NCBI GenBank assembly: GCA_902810755.1
Contig: CADDYT010000017.1
Location: 1 to 60,144 of the forward strand
DNA: 60,144 nucleotides
DNA from: Chloroflexota bacterium
Lineage (GTDB): Bacteria > Chloroflexota > Ktedonobacteria > Ktedonobacterales > Ktedonobacteraceae
Reading direction: 5' to 3'
Shown: piece by piece, positions 27,233-36,770 of the stretch
Layout: each line of letters starts with the position of its first letter
Numbering within the stretch: the first letter of the stretch is position 1
Notes under the pieces: model-generated
Told to the model about the DNA's origin: nothing
Seen by the model: the letters and a program-made list of their open reading frames with translations, nothing else
The model's database searches: none
Program-made: the position numbers and the translations under genes

Positions 27233-29386
27233 ATGGCTGATCGCGTTGGGCAGCGCATGGGTAGTTACCGGCTGATCCAACTACTCGCACATGGCGGCTT
27301 CGGCGATGTCTATCTGGCGGAACATTTCTATCTTCAGACGCAGGCAGCCATCAAAGTTTTGCATACGCACATGGAGCAGGAGGATATCGCGCCTTTCCGC
27401 CGCGAGGCGGCTATTGTCGCGCGCCTGGTGCATCCTCATATCGTGCGCGTGCTGGAATTTGCCGTCGAGGATGGCACACCTTTTCTGGTAATGGATTACG
27501 CGCCCGGCGGCAGCCTGCGCAAACGGCTGGTGCGAGGCGTTCCCCTTCCCCTGCATACCGTCGTCTCCTACGTGACACAGGTGGCTTCCGCCCTGCACTA
27601 CGCCCACAGTCAGAACGTGATTCACCGCGACGTGAAGCCGGAAAATATGCTCATCGGGCGGCAGAACGAGATTTTGCTCAGCGACTTCGGTATCGCGCTG
27701 GTGGCCCAGAGTTCGCGCTACCAGACGCAGGATATGCAAGAGCTGGCCGGTACCGTCGCCTACATGGCGCCCGAACAGATGCAATACCAGGCCGTTGCCA
27801 ACAGCGATCAGTATTCGCTGGCAGTGGTGGTCTACGAGTGGTTGACCGGCGAGCTGCCCTTTCTCGGTTCGTTTACAGAGATAGCAGTGAAACACACGCT
27901 GGCAACTCCCCCTTCGTTACGCGAACGCATCCCGGATTTCCCGGCGGAGGTCGAAGCGGTCGTCATGAAGGCGCTGGCCAAAGACCCGAAGGCGCGCTTC
28001 CCCACTATTGAGGGTTTTGCCGACGCGCTACGCGAAGCGGCCGCCAGAGTACCGGCGGAAGCATACGCCCTACCCACCTCTCTCCAGGCGACATCTGGCC
28101 CATCGTCATTGCTGCTTCCCGGCGAGACGCTGCCCGTCTCTCTCGAACTCGCTCCCGCGCCGGGGCAGTCGCAATCAGAGCAGGTACAGCAGACAGTAGA
28201 GGAAGCGCACCCCACGCCTGTACCGGCAGCAGCCGGGCCAGACCCTTTGCCCATCCAGACACCTGATCTCGCGCAGCAGCCTGCACGGGTACCTTTGCCC
28301 TGGACACAGGATCTGAAACACAGCTTTTCACGCCGGAAGGTGCTGATCGGGCTGGCAGGAGCCGCCGTTGTCGCGGCGGCAGGCGGAGTCGCCCTGCTGG
28401 TCTATGAACAGGAACAACAGGCCAATAACGCGCAGTCCACGCCTGCCACGGCCTCTGGCACCGCCTTCTATACCTATCGCGGCCACAGCGACTGGGTCTG
28501 GTCCGTGGCCTGGTCGCCCGCCAGTACAACCAGTACGAGCAACGGGGCCTCGTCTTCCTTTCAGGCGCCGCGTATCGTCTCCGGCAGTGGAGACAGGACG
28601 GTACAGACCTGGGATGCCTTCAACGGAGGAAATCCGTACATCTATAGCGGCCACACCGGGCCGGTCTATACGGTAGGCTGGTCGCCGCAGGGCAGGTATC
28701 TGGCTTCCGGCTCTTTCGACAAAACGGTACAGGTCTGGGATGCCACAAACGGCACACAGGTCTATGTCTATCGCGGACACAGGAGCTGGGTCTGGGCGCT
28801 GGCATGGTCGCCCGATGGCAGACGTATCGCTTCCGGGGGGCTGGACAACACGGTGCAGGTCTGGGATGCCCTGACCGGCAACAATGCCCTGACCTATAGC
28901 GGCCACAACAACATTATTCACGCGGTGGCGTGGTCGCCCGATGGCAAATATATCGCCACCGCCGGCGCCGATATGACAGTGCAGGTCTGGGATGCTGCCA
29001 GCGGCATGCTGATCTTTACCTACCAGCCATACTCCACCTCTATCTGGGGGCTGGCCTGGTCGCCGGACAGTCGGCGCATTGCCAGCGCCGCAGATAACAA
29101 GACGGTGCAGATCTGGGATGCGCTCAACGGCGACCATCCCTATACTTACTATGGACACAGCGATTTCGTCTATACCGTTGCCTGGTCGCCCGACGGCAAG
29201 CGCATCGCTTCCGGCGGAGATGATATGACGGTGCAGGTCTGGAATACCGATGGCAGCAATCCTTTCACCTACACCGGCCACGACGCCAGCGTGCGCTCCG
29301 TCGCCTGGTCACCCGACGGCAAATGGCTGGCTTCCGGCTCCTTCGACAAAACGGTCCAGGTCTGGCACGCGCCGCCGGGGTCGTGA
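27233..29386 (+). CDS. membrane-anchored Ser/Thr protein kinase with WD40 propeller
   Basis: A 717-residue PknB-type receptor kinase. The kinase domain (about 11-275) has the Gly-rich loop AHGGFGDVYLAE, Lys41 in AAIKVL, HRDVKPENML, DFGIAL and GTVAYMAPEQ. A Pro/Gln-rich linker leads to a transmembrane helix (about 365-388, VLIGLAGAAVVAAAGGVALLV), then seven WD40 repeats, each with GH...VAWSPDG...VQVWD. The propeller is predicted to be extracellular and probably senses a ligand or partner. The blades are strikingly similar to each other, suggesting recent internal duplication. GGGAG lies 8 nt before the ATG. No cognate phosphatase is adjacent. Confidence 0.95.
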   Translation: MADRVGQRMGSYRLIQLLAHGGFGDVYLAEHFYLQTQAAIKVLHTHMEQEDIAPFRREAAIVARLVHPHIVRVLEFAVEDGTPFLVMDYAPGGSLRKRLVRGVPLPLHTVVSYVTQVASALHYAHSQNVIHRDVKPENMLIGRQNEILLSDFGIALVAQSSRYQTQDMQELAGTVAYMAPEQMQYQAVANSDQYSLAVVVYEWLTGELPFLGSFTEIAVKHTLATPPSLRERIPDFPAEVEAVVMKALAKDPKARFPTIEGFADALREAAARVPAEAYALPTSLQATSGPSSLLLPGETLPVSLELAPAPGQSQSEQVQQTVEEAHPTPVPAAAGPDPLPIQTPDLAQQPARVPLPWTQDLKHSFSRRKVLIGLAGAAVVAAAGGVALLVYEQEQQANNAQSTPATASGTAFYTYRGHSDWVWSVAWSPASTTSTSNGASSSFQAPRIVSGSGDRTVQTWDAFNGGNPYIYSGHTGPVYTVGWSPQGRYLASGSFDKTVQVWDATNGTQVYVYRGHRSWVWALAWSPDGRRIASGGLDNTVQVWDALTGNNALTYSGHNNIIHAVAWSPDGKYIATAGADMTVQVWDAASGMLIFTYQPYSTSIWGLAWSPDSRRIASAADNKTVQIWDALNGDHPYTYYGHSDFVYTVAWSPDGKRIASGGDDMTVQVWNTDGSNPFTYTGHDASVRSVAWSPDGKWLASGSFDKTVQVWHAPPGS

Positions 29387-29459
29387 AAAGGGATTGGACA
29401 TATCATGTCCGAGAGGGCTTTTTCATAAGTATATTGCTATTGCACTAGACTAAACTCGT

Positions 29460-32093
29460 ATGATTTATCTCGATCATCTCTTGAAAGCAACCGAAGGCGT
29501 CCTGATCTATCCAGGCAAGCAGGGGCATTTTGAGGCGTTCAGCCATGATACGCGCCAGTTGTTGCCAGGCGAACTCTTTGTCGCTGTGCGCGGCGAGCAT
29601 GGCAACGGACATGATTACGCGCTGGAAGCGGCGCAAAAGGGAGCGGGCGGCCTGCTACTGGAGGCGCAGGCGCTGAACGCGCTGCCGGAGGAGACGCGCA
29701 GCGCGCTGGCAGCCACAGGCGTCACCACCATCAGCGTCGATGATACGCGGCTGGCATTGCAGCGATACGCGCAGTACATCCTGCAATGCTGGCACCCCAC
29801 CGTCATTGCCGTGACCGGCAGCGCGGGCAAGACCAGCACGAAAGAGGCGATTGCCGGTGTGCTTGGCAGCCATTTCGCCACCTTCAAAAGCTGGCAGAAC
29901 TACAACGACCTGCTGGGCCTGCCCCTCTCGCTCGGTCGGCTGGAAGAACGTCACGAGTATGCCGTCCTCGAACTCGGCTGCGACCATCCCGGAGAAATCG
30001 GCGACCTGTGCCGCATCGTCAGGCCACAGATTGGCGTCCTCACCAATATCAGCGCGGCGCAACTGCAATACTTCGGTAGCGTCGAGGCGCTGGCGGCGGA
30101 ACTGGCAACGCTACTCAGCAACCTGCCGACAGACGGCACGGCCATCGTCAACTACGACGACGAGCTGGTGCGCGCCCTGTTGATCGAAACGCCGGTGCAG
30201 GCGACCATTGCCCCGTTCGCGGCCTCGCTCGTGCGCGACGTGCGCGTCTCGTGGAATGGCACGCAGGGGAAACTGCCCATCGCGGATGACGAAGTGCCAC
30301 CGCGCCTGCGCGAAGCGCGCCTCGCCTCGCGCCTGCTCGGCACGCACCATATTTCAACCATGCTCGCCGCCTTTCTGGTGGGCCAGCAGAGCGGCCTGCG
30401 CCCGGAGGAGATACGGCAGGCGCTGGCAACCATGCGCCCGCTTCCCGGCAGACTCAACCCGCTGCCCGGCGTCCATGCCAGCACGCTGCTCGACGATACG
30501 CACAACGCGACACCGGCCTCGATGCTGGCCGGACTGGAGACGCTGAAGGCGCTGGCAGCCGGGCGGCGTATCGCAGTGCTGGGCGACATGCTGCGCCTGG
30601 GCGAATACGAGGAGACGGCGCACCGACTGGTCGGGCAGAAAGCGGCCCACTGCGTCGATTACCTGATCACACGCGGCGAGCGCGCCGCCCTGATTGCCGA
30701 GGCCGCGCGCCAGGCCGGACTGGACGCAGAGCGCGTGATTGTCACCTCAACGCACGAGGACGCGGCACAGGCGGTGAAGCAGATCAGCGAGCAGCCCGCG
30801 CCGGAGCAGGATAACTTCTTTCGCCAGCATCACATCAGAAACACTATTCTCATCAAAGGCTCGGAAGAGACGCGCATGGAGCGTGTGACCGAGCAGTTGA
30901 TGAAGGAGCCAGAGCAGGCTCGCGAGCGGCTGGTGCGGCAGACGCCGGGTTGGAAGCAGGTCGTCATCATGCAGTCCGAGCGGCCCACATGGGTGGAGAT
31001 CGACCTGAGCGCCATCGGCAACAACACACGGCAGGTAAAGGAACTGGTCGGGCCATCGGTGCGCGTGCTTGCCAGTCTGAAGGCCGATGCCTACGGGCAT
31101 GGCGCGCTGAAAGTGGCGCGTACCGTCCTGCACAACGGAGCCTGTATGCTGGGCGTGGCAACGGTGAGCGAGGCCGCGCCGCTGCGCGAGGCAGGCATCA
31201 ATGCGCCCATCCTCGTCTTTGGCTACGTCCCCCTCTGGCAGATGCGCGAGGCTGTGCGCCTTGACCTGAGCATCACGCTCTACTCCGGTGAGTCGGCGCG
31301 CGCACTTTCGCGGGCGGCGCAGGCCCTGAAAAAGACGGTCAAAGTGCATATAAAGGTTGATAGCGGCATGGGGCGACTGGGCATCCGCGCGGAACAGGTT
31401 GAGGACATCCTCGCGCTGATACGTGAGATCAAGAGCCTGCCCGGCCTCGAACTGGAAGGCATGTTCACCCATTTCGCCATGGCCGATAGCCACGACCTGA
31501 CGCATGCGCGCCTGCAACTCTCGCGCTTCCAGCAGGTCTTGCAGGCAGTAGAGGCCGCGCACCTGCGCCCGCCCATCGTTCACGCCGCCAACAGCGCGGC
31601 CATGCTCAACCTGCCGGAGGCGCGCTTCGACATGGTGCGCCCCGGCATCGCCCTCTACGGACTCGACCCCTCGCCGGATACGCGCCTGCCGCAGGGCTTC
31701 CGGCCCGCGCTCTCCTTCAAAACCACTGTCGCGCAGGTCAAAGACATCCCGGCAGGCGAATGCATCAGCTACGGCTGCGCCTACATTACAGAGCGTCCAA
31801 CCCGCGTCGCCGTGCTGCCCGTTGGCTACGCCGACGGCTTCCGGCGCGGCCCCACCAACTGGGGCAGCGTTCTCATTCACGGCCAGCAGGCCCCCATCCT
31901 GGGCCGCGTCTGCATGGATCAATGCATGGTCGACGTCACCCACATCCCCCATGTGCGCATGGGCGACGAAGTGGTGCTGATCGGCAAACAGGGCCACGCC
32001 ACCCTCACCGCCGGGCAGGTCGCCGACCGCCTCGGCACCATCAACTACGAAGTCGTCTCTGAGATACTCGCCCGCGTGCCACGAGTGGATTAG
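29460..32093 (+). CDS. bifunctional MurF - alanine racemase
   Basis: An 877-residue fusion. Residues 1 to about 480 form a Mur ligase that adds D-Ala-D-Ala to the UDP-MurNAc-tripeptide: substrate pocket FSHDTRQLLPGELFVAVRGE, ATP loop VTGSAGKTSTKE (118-129) and DDTHNATPASMLAGLE. Residues about 507-877 form a PLP alanine racemase: WVEIDLSAIGNN, the PLP lysine at 541 in SLKADAYGHG, and CMDQCMVDVTH. The fusion links making D-Ala with consuming it. A MurF-Alr fusion is also known in Bacteroidota. No ribosome binding site precedes the ATG at 29460, so the message may be leaderless or start elsewhere. Confidence 0.95.
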   Translation: MIYLDHLLKATEGVLIYPGKQGHFEAFSHDTRQLLPGELFVAVRGEHGNGHDYALEAAQKGAGGLLLEAQALNALPEETRSALAATGVTTISVDDTRLALQRYAQYILQCWHPTVIAVTGSAGKTSTKEAIAGVLGSHFATFKSWQNYNDLLGLPLSLGRLEERHEYAVLELGCDHPGEIGDLCRIVRPQIGVLTNISAAQLQYFGSVEALAAELATLLSNLPTDGTAIVNYDDELVRALLIETPVQATIAPFAASLVRDVRVSWNGTQGKLPIADDEVPPRLREARLASRLLGTHHISTMLAAFLVGQQSGLRPEEIRQALATMRPLPGRLNPLPGVHASTLLDDTHNATPASMLAGLETLKALAAGRRIAVLGDMLRLGEYEETAHRLVGQKAAHCVDYLITRGERAALIAEAARQAGLDAERVIVTSTHEDAAQAVKQISEQPAPEQDNFFRQHHIRNTILIKGSEETRMERVTEQLMKEPEQARERLVRQTPGWKQVVIMQSERPTWVEIDLSAIGNNTRQVKELVGPSVRVLASLKADAYGHGALKVARTVLHNGACMLGVATVSEAAPLREAGINAPILVFGYVPLWQMREAVRLDLSITLYSGESARALSRAAQALKKTVKVHIKVDSGMGRLGIRAEQVEDILALIREIKSLPGLELEGMFTHFAMADSHDLTHARLQLSRFQQVLQAVEAAHLRPPIVHAANSAAMLNLPEARFDMVRPGIALYGLDPSPDTRLPQGFRPALSFKTTVAQVKDIPAGECISYGCAYITERPTRVAVLPVGYADGFRRGPTNWGSVLIHGQQAPILGRVCMDQCMVDVTHIPHVRMGDEVVLIGKQGHATLTAGQVADRLGTINYEVVSEILARVPRVD

Positions 32094-32356
32094 ACCTTCA
32101 GCAACGGCTGGTAACTTCTCTCGCGCATAAAACGTATCAAGAGTAGAGCTATGGTATCCCTGTGGTTTTGTCTTTCCGCGGTTTCGCGTTTGTGGGCTTT
32201 GCGTGTCCTGTCAATATGGTAGTGTATCCAGAATTGGTAGTGCAGCGAGTAGTATGAGGAGACGACACGAAAAGCAGTCGCTACGGCGGTTCTCTCCTGT
32301 GAGAGCATTGAAGCGATGGAGAAAATCGCAGTATTTCTTTGATGGCAGGCACGACG

Positions 32357-33313
32357 ATGAAAGAGGACACGTTAGAAAAGCAGGGAGTTGGGCTACAGCC
32401 ACGCACCAGCGCGGTGATTATCGCCAACCCGACTTCGGGCAGCTTTCCCTATCACTCCCGCCACCTGGATGAGGCGCTGGCGTATTTGCGCAGCCGGGGC
32501 TGGCAGGCCGAACTCTGGTATACAAAAGCGCCGGAAGATGCGCGCAGGCTGGCTCGCCGCGCAGTGCTGGAGCGAGCGGATATGGTCATTGCTTCCGGCG
32601 GAGACGGCACCATCAATGAGATCATTCAGGAGCTGGCAGGTACGGAGACGGCGCTGGGTGTGTTGCCCAACGGCACGGTGAATGTCTGGGCGCGCGAAAT
32701 CGGCCTGCCCCTGGATGACCTGAGCGCGTGTGATGTGCTGCTGCATGGCAAAACGCGGCGCATCGATCTGGGCTGCATCAACGACCGCTATTTCCTGCTC
32801 ATGGCCGGTATTGGCTTCGATGGCGAAGTGACACGAGCAATTGAGCGCAGGCCGGTCAAACGACTGGGGGTTGTCGGCTACCTGCTCGTCGGCGCGCTGC
32901 TGGGCCTGGGCTACCCGAATTTCTCGGCCACGCTGAGAATCGATGGCAAAGAGATGAAGACAACGGCCTTTCAAATTGTGGTGGGCAACACACAGCTATG
33001 GGGCGGCGCGCTCCAATTTACCTGGCAGGCAAAATGCGATGATGGCCTGCTCGATGTCTGCGTCGTGCGCAAAAGCAGCATCATCGGTCGCCTGGCAACT
33101 GCGCTGGACTTTTTGCTGCGCCGCGAACACCGCCGCCAGCGCATCAGCTACCATACCTGCACGTCCATTGAGATACAGACTCGCCAGCCCATTCCCATAC
33201 AGATTGACGGAGAAATCGGCGGCTTCACCCCCGCAACCTTCACCATCGCCCCCGGCGCGCTGAAGGTCATCGTCCCTCAGACCACGCCGGAAGAACTCTT
33301 TTCGCAGGAATGA
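32357..33313 (+). CDS. YegS/diacylglycerol kinase-like lipid kinase (copy 1)
   Basis: About 318 residues with the DAGK catalytic signature: SAVIIANPTSG, ASGGDGTINEIIQELAG, GVLPNGTVNVWAREI, MAGIGFDGEVT and the C-terminal FQIVVGNTQLWGG...CDDGLLDV, FTPATFTIAPGALKVIVP. Such enzymes phosphorylate a lipid (diacylglycerol, sphingoid base or related) with ATP at the membrane. It is a close paralogue of the gene at 35704. In-frame starts at 32339 (TTG) and 32342 (ATG) exist; 32357 has a better spaced GGCAGG. I see no gene in 32094-32356. Confidence 0.92.
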   Translation: MKEDTLEKQGVGLQPRTSAVIIANPTSGSFPYHSRHLDEALAYLRSRGWQAELWYTKAPEDARRLARRAVLERADMVIASGGDGTINEIIQELAGTETALGVLPNGTVNVWAREIGLPLDDLSACDVLLHGKTRRIDLGCINDRYFLLMAGIGFDGEVTRAIERRPVKRLGVVGYLLVGALLGLGYPNFSATLRIDGKEMKTTAFQIVVGNTQLWGGALQFTWQAKCDDGLLDVCVVRKSSIIGRLATALDFLLRREHRRQRISYHTCTSIEIQTRQPIPIQIDGEIGGFTPATFTIAPGALKVIVPQTTPEELFSQE

Positions 33314-33329
33314 GTGCATTCGTTTGGCA

Positions 33330-33671
33330 TCAGTGACTACGATTAAACACAAAATTGACGGCGGTAATCGCTGCACAGACGATGGCCAGCCCGATCAATC
33401 CCCCTGTCAGGCCAAAAAAACCACCTATACCCGCTATAGTAATGCCAAAAATGATCGCTGTCAGCGGCACCAGTAAACATAATGAGACAATTGCCAGCGC
33501 GAGTCGCTGCCCTGCTGAAGCCATCTGACCTCCGAATTGCCCTATTTTCTGCCCTGAAAACCCGGCGAAATGGTCATCGAAGTTGACTCCCTGGCTCTGC
33601 TGGCTGCCCGAAGCCCCATAGCCACTCTGGTAGTTCTGCGCGCCCTCTTCATACTCCATCTGCTGCGACAT
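33330..33671 (-). CDS. small membrane protein with Gln/Gly-rich N-terminus
   Basis: About 113 residues: a polar, Gln/Gly/Ser-rich first half (YQSGYGASGSQQSQG) and two transmembrane helices (LALAIVSLCLLVPLTAIIFG and a Gly-rich GLIGLAIVCAAITAVNFVF). I do not recognise the family. AAGGAG 9 nt before the ATG at 33671 favours this start over 33698. It is divergent from the dynamin-like gene and convergent with lipid kinase copy 1. Confidence 0.72.
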   Translation of the reverse strand: MSQQMEYEEGAQNYQSGYGASGSQQSQGVNFDDHFAGFSGQKIGQFGGQMASAGQRLALAIVSLCLLVPLTAIIFGITIAGIGGFFGLTGGLIGLAIVCAAITAVNFVFNRSH

Positions 33672-33893
33672 ACAAACCTGCTCCTTTTCTTCTCTCATTC
33701 AGGCCGTTTTACTCTACAACACCTGTAACTACGTACAACAACGGGGTGGGTTACAAATCTCTTTGCCTATCATCACTACTATAACCGGTTACAACGTGTA
33801 AACAGTAGAGAGCTTGCACTTTCCGGCTGCTTGCCACCCTGTGGGAAGCAGCCTCGCATACATTCTTTAGAGAGAGCAAAGGCTGTGAGAGCT

Positions 33894-35648
33894 ATGGTAG
33901 GAGCGGTTTTGCACGAACGGCAGCGGGAGCTATTGCAACAGGAGCGCCGCCTGGCAGCCGAGCTACAGGCGTGCCTGGTTGGCTTCGAGGGCGCGGAAGC
34001 CTACGCAACGACGCTGCGACAGGTGACGACGGCCCTGGATGAACTCTTCCTGCTGGTCGTCGTGGGTGAATTCAACGCGGGCAAGTCCGCCTGCATCAAC
34101 GCGCTGCTGCACGCCAACGTGCTGGAGGAGGGCGTGATTCCCACAACGCACCAGGTCATCCTGCTGCGCTACGGGGAGCAGGAGCAGGAACGCCTGCTGG
34201 AACCCGCCCTGCTGGAAGTGTTCTACCCGGCGGATTTCTTGCGCGACATCACCATTGTCGATACCCCCGGCGTGAACGCCGTCCTGCGCGAACACGAACG
34301 ATTGACGGAGGAGTTTATTCCGCGCAGCGACCTGATCCTCTTCGTCACCTCGGTTGACCGCCCCTTCACAGAGAGCGAGCGCGCCTTTCTGGAACGTATC
34401 CGGGCGTGGGGGAAAAAGGTGGTGCTGGTGCTGAACAAGATCGACCTGTTGCGCACACAGCAGGCAATGACGGAGGTTCTCGCCTTCGTGCGCGAGCAGT
34501 GCGAGCATTTGCTTGGTTTCCAGCCGGACATCTTCCCTGTCTCCGCGCTGGATGCGCAGATGGCACGCACCGCTGTCGGACACGATGCCGTCAACCTGTG
34601 GGAAAAGAGCCGTTTTGGGTCGCTGGAAGAGTACCTGTTCCACACGCTCGATGAGGCAGAGCGCGTGCGCCTGAAGCTGCTGAGTCCGCTCGGCGTCATG
34701 CAGAGGCTGCTGGTCGAGACGGAACGTTCGGTGGAGCGGCGAGCCAGCCTGCTGGCCGAAGATGCGCGCACGGTCAGCACCATCGAAGAGCAGCTTCACC
34801 TCTATCGTGAGGACATGGAACGCAACTTCACGCACCGGCTCAGCCAGATCGAAAACATCGTCCTCGAAATGCGCAATCGCGGTGACCGTTTCTTTGATGA
34901 TACTATCCGGCTGGCGCGCATCTTTGACCTTGTGCGCGCCGGGCGCGTGCGCGAGGAATTTGAACGCGAGGTGATCGGCGACAGCGCGGGGAACATCGAT
35001 GAGGCGGTGGAGGGCCTGATCGACTGGCTGGTAGAGCAGGAACACCGCCTCTGGCAGGATGTGATGGAGTACCTGGATCGCCGCCGCCAGGTCAGCGCGC
35101 AGCGTGAGGGCGAGATGATCGGCTCGGTCACTCGCCAGTTCGATTACAACCGGCGCGCCCTGCTGCAATCGGTGGCGCGTACCGCCGACAGCGTGGTGAA
35201 GTCGTATGACCGGCAGGCCGAAGCGGAGAGCCTTTCAGCAGATTTGCGCACGGCTGTCGCCTCGGCAGCCATCGCCGGAGCAGGCGGCATTGGCCTGGGT
35301 GCAGCCATCGTGGCCCTTGTCGGCACGGCGGCAGCCGATGTAACGGGCATCCTCGCGGGCATCGCCCTGATCAGCCTCGGCCTCTACATCATTCCCGCGC
35401 AGCGCGCGCGGGCCAAACGCTCCTTCGATGAGAAGATGGCCGAACTGCGCGCGCGCCTGCACAACGCCATGCAGGAGCAATTTCAGAAAGAACTTAGTAA
35501 TGCCATCAACCGCGTGCAGGAGGCTATCGCCCCCTACACGCGCTTCGTGCGGGCCGAGCAGAAGAAGACGGCGGCCATGCAGGAGCGCCTGCAAAACCTG
35601 AACTCCGCCCTGCTCAGTCTGAAAAGCGAGATCGAGCGCGTGGAATAA
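33894..35648 (+). CDS. dynamin-like GTPase
   Basis: About 584 residues. GTPase motifs: P-loop GEFNAGKSACINALL (about 56-70), the switch threonines in IPTTHQVI, DTPGVNAV (G3) and LNKIDLL (G4). Long helical stalk-like regions follow, then a double hydrophobic hairpin near residues 460-505 (AGGIGLGAAIVALVGTAAAD, then LAGIALISLGLYIIP), typical of bacterial dynamin-like proteins that insert into and remodel membranes. The C-terminus is coiled coil. Starts at 33831 (TTG) and 33885 (GTG) are alternatives. It lies between two paralogous lipid kinases on the same strand, suggesting a shared membrane function. Confidence 0.92.
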   Translation: MVGAVLHERQRELLQQERRLAAELQACLVGFEGAEAYATTLRQVTTALDELFLLVVVGEFNAGKSACINALLHANVLEEGVIPTTHQVILLRYGEQEQERLLEPALLEVFYPADFLRDITIVDTPGVNAVLREHERLTEEFIPRSDLILFVTSVDRPFTESERAFLERIRAWGKKVVLVLNKIDLLRTQQAMTEVLAFVREQCEHLLGFQPDIFPVSALDAQMARTAVGHDAVNLWEKSRFGSLEEYLFHTLDEAERVRLKLLSPLGVMQRLLVETERSVERRASLLAEDARTVSTIEEQLHLYREDMERNFTHRLSQIENIVLEMRNRGDRFFDDTIRLARIFDLVRAGRVREEFEREVIGDSAGNIDEAVEGLIDWLVEQEHRLWQDVMEYLDRRRQVSAQREGEMIGSVTRQFDYNRRALLQSVARTADSVVKSYDRQAEAESLSADLRTAVASAAIAGAGGIGLGAAIVALVGTAAADVTGILAGIALISLGLYIIPAQRARAKRSFDEKMAELRARLHNAMQEQFQKELSNAINRVQEAIAPYTRFVRAEQKKTAAMQERLQNLNSALLSLKSEIERVE

Positions 35649-35703
35649 GCTCTGAAAGAGGCTCTCTCGCATGTCATCCTTAAATGCTCAGGAGGCAACG
35701 CCC

Positions 35704-36699
35704 ATGCAACAGGAGAGGAATAGCACGCCTGGAAAAGCTTCGGCGCGCTATGCGATTATCATTGCCAACCCGGAATCACACCGCTTCGCCACAGGCATCG
35801 AAGAGCTGCATGAAACGGTGCAGTTCCTGCAACAACATGGCTGGCAGGCCGAACTGCGGCTCACGCAGGCCGCCGACGATGCCCGGCGCTTCACTCGCGA
35901 AGCTGTGGAGCAAAAGGCCGCAATGGTCGTCGTGGCGGGCGGCGATGGCACGATCCACGCGGTGATTCAGGAACTGGCGGGTACAGAGACGGCGCTGGCG
36001 GTGCTGCCAGCCGGTACCTTCAACGTCTGGGCAAAAGAGACGGGTATTCCCCTCGACATCGCGCAGGCCCGTGACCTTCTCCTGAACGGCAAAGTGCAGC
36101 GCATCGATCTGGGCTATGTGCAGAAATACGATCAATATTTTCTCTTGATGGCCGGTATCGGCTTCGGCGGCGAGGTCACGCACGAGGTCAAGAAAGACTC
36201 GCTCAAGTGGCTGGGCATCCCCGGCTATATCCTGACGGGCCTGCGGCTCAGTCTGGGCTTTGAAAGCTTCCCCGTCGAACTACTCATTGATGGCAAAGCA
36301 GAGAAGACGCGCACCCTGCAGATCGTCGTCGGCAACACCAGGCTCTACGGCAGACTGCTTCAGTTCACCTGGCGAGCAAGGTGCGATGATGGCCTGCTCG
36401 ATGTCTGCGTCGTGCGCCGCCCCGGTCGCCTGCGCCGGCTCGTGGTCATGTGGGACTTCCTCTGGCAACTGCCGCGCCGCCGCAAATGGATCACCTATAC
36501 CACCTGCAAAACCGTCGAGGTGCGCACGCGCCGCCCCATCGCCTTCCAGATCGACGGCGAGCCAATCGGCCACACTCCCGCCACCTTCACCATCGCTCCC
36601 GCCGTTCTCAACGTCATCGTCCCACAGGAATCGCCGGAGGGTCTGTTCTCGCACCCGCCCATCGCTGAAATGCGCACACAGAACGCCGGTGTATACTAG
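35704..36699 (+). CDS. YegS/diacylglycerol kinase-like lipid kinase (copy 2)
   Basis: About 331 residues, with the same order of motifs as copy 1: YAIIIANPESH, VAGGDGTIHAVIQELAGTETALAVLP, MAGIGFGGEVT, LQIVVGNTRLYG and GHTPATFTIAPAVLNVIVP. The nearly identical IQELAGTETAL and CDDGLLDVCVV stretches show that the copies arose by duplication. A strong AGGAGG 8 nt upstream favours the ATG at 35704; an ATG at 35671 is in frame with a weaker site. It begins 55 nt after the dynamin gene, probably in the same transcript. The lipid substrate is unknown. Confidence 0.92.
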   Translation: MQQERNSTPGKASARYAIIIANPESHRFATGIEELHETVQFLQQHGWQAELRLTQAADDARRFTREAVEQKAAMVVVAGGDGTIHAVIQELAGTETALAVLPAGTFNVWAKETGIPLDIAQARDLLLNGKVQRIDLGYVQKYDQYFLLMAGIGFGGEVTHEVKKDSLKWLGIPGYILTGLRLSLGFESFPVELLIDGKAEKTRTLQIVVGNTRLYGRLLQFTWRARCDDGLLDVCVVRRPGRLRRLVVMWDFLWQLPRRRKWITYTTCKTVEVRTRRPIAFQIDGEPIGHTPATFTIAPAVLNVIVPQESPEGLFSHPPIAEMRTQNAGVY

Positions 36700-36709
36700 A
36701 AAAGATGGA

Positions 36710-36738
36710 TTGACAACAGGTACACGCTGCTTTACAAT
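36710..36738 (+). promoter_or_regulatory. near-consensus promoter before the broken PIN gene
   Basis: A perfect TTGACA (36710-36715), exactly 17 nt, then TACAAT (36733-36738). This is the best sigma-A match in the window. Transcription would start near 36745. Confidence 0.75.
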
Positions 36739-36770
36739 ATGCTCAGCAATTATACAAAAGGGGTGAGACA

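Noticed and set aside
29396..29410. GGACAT-ATC-ATGTCC hairpin after the first kinase gene as a terminator
   Set aside because: The stem is only 6 bp with a 3-nt loop, and the T-run is 8 nt further on. It is too weak to annotate as a terminator.
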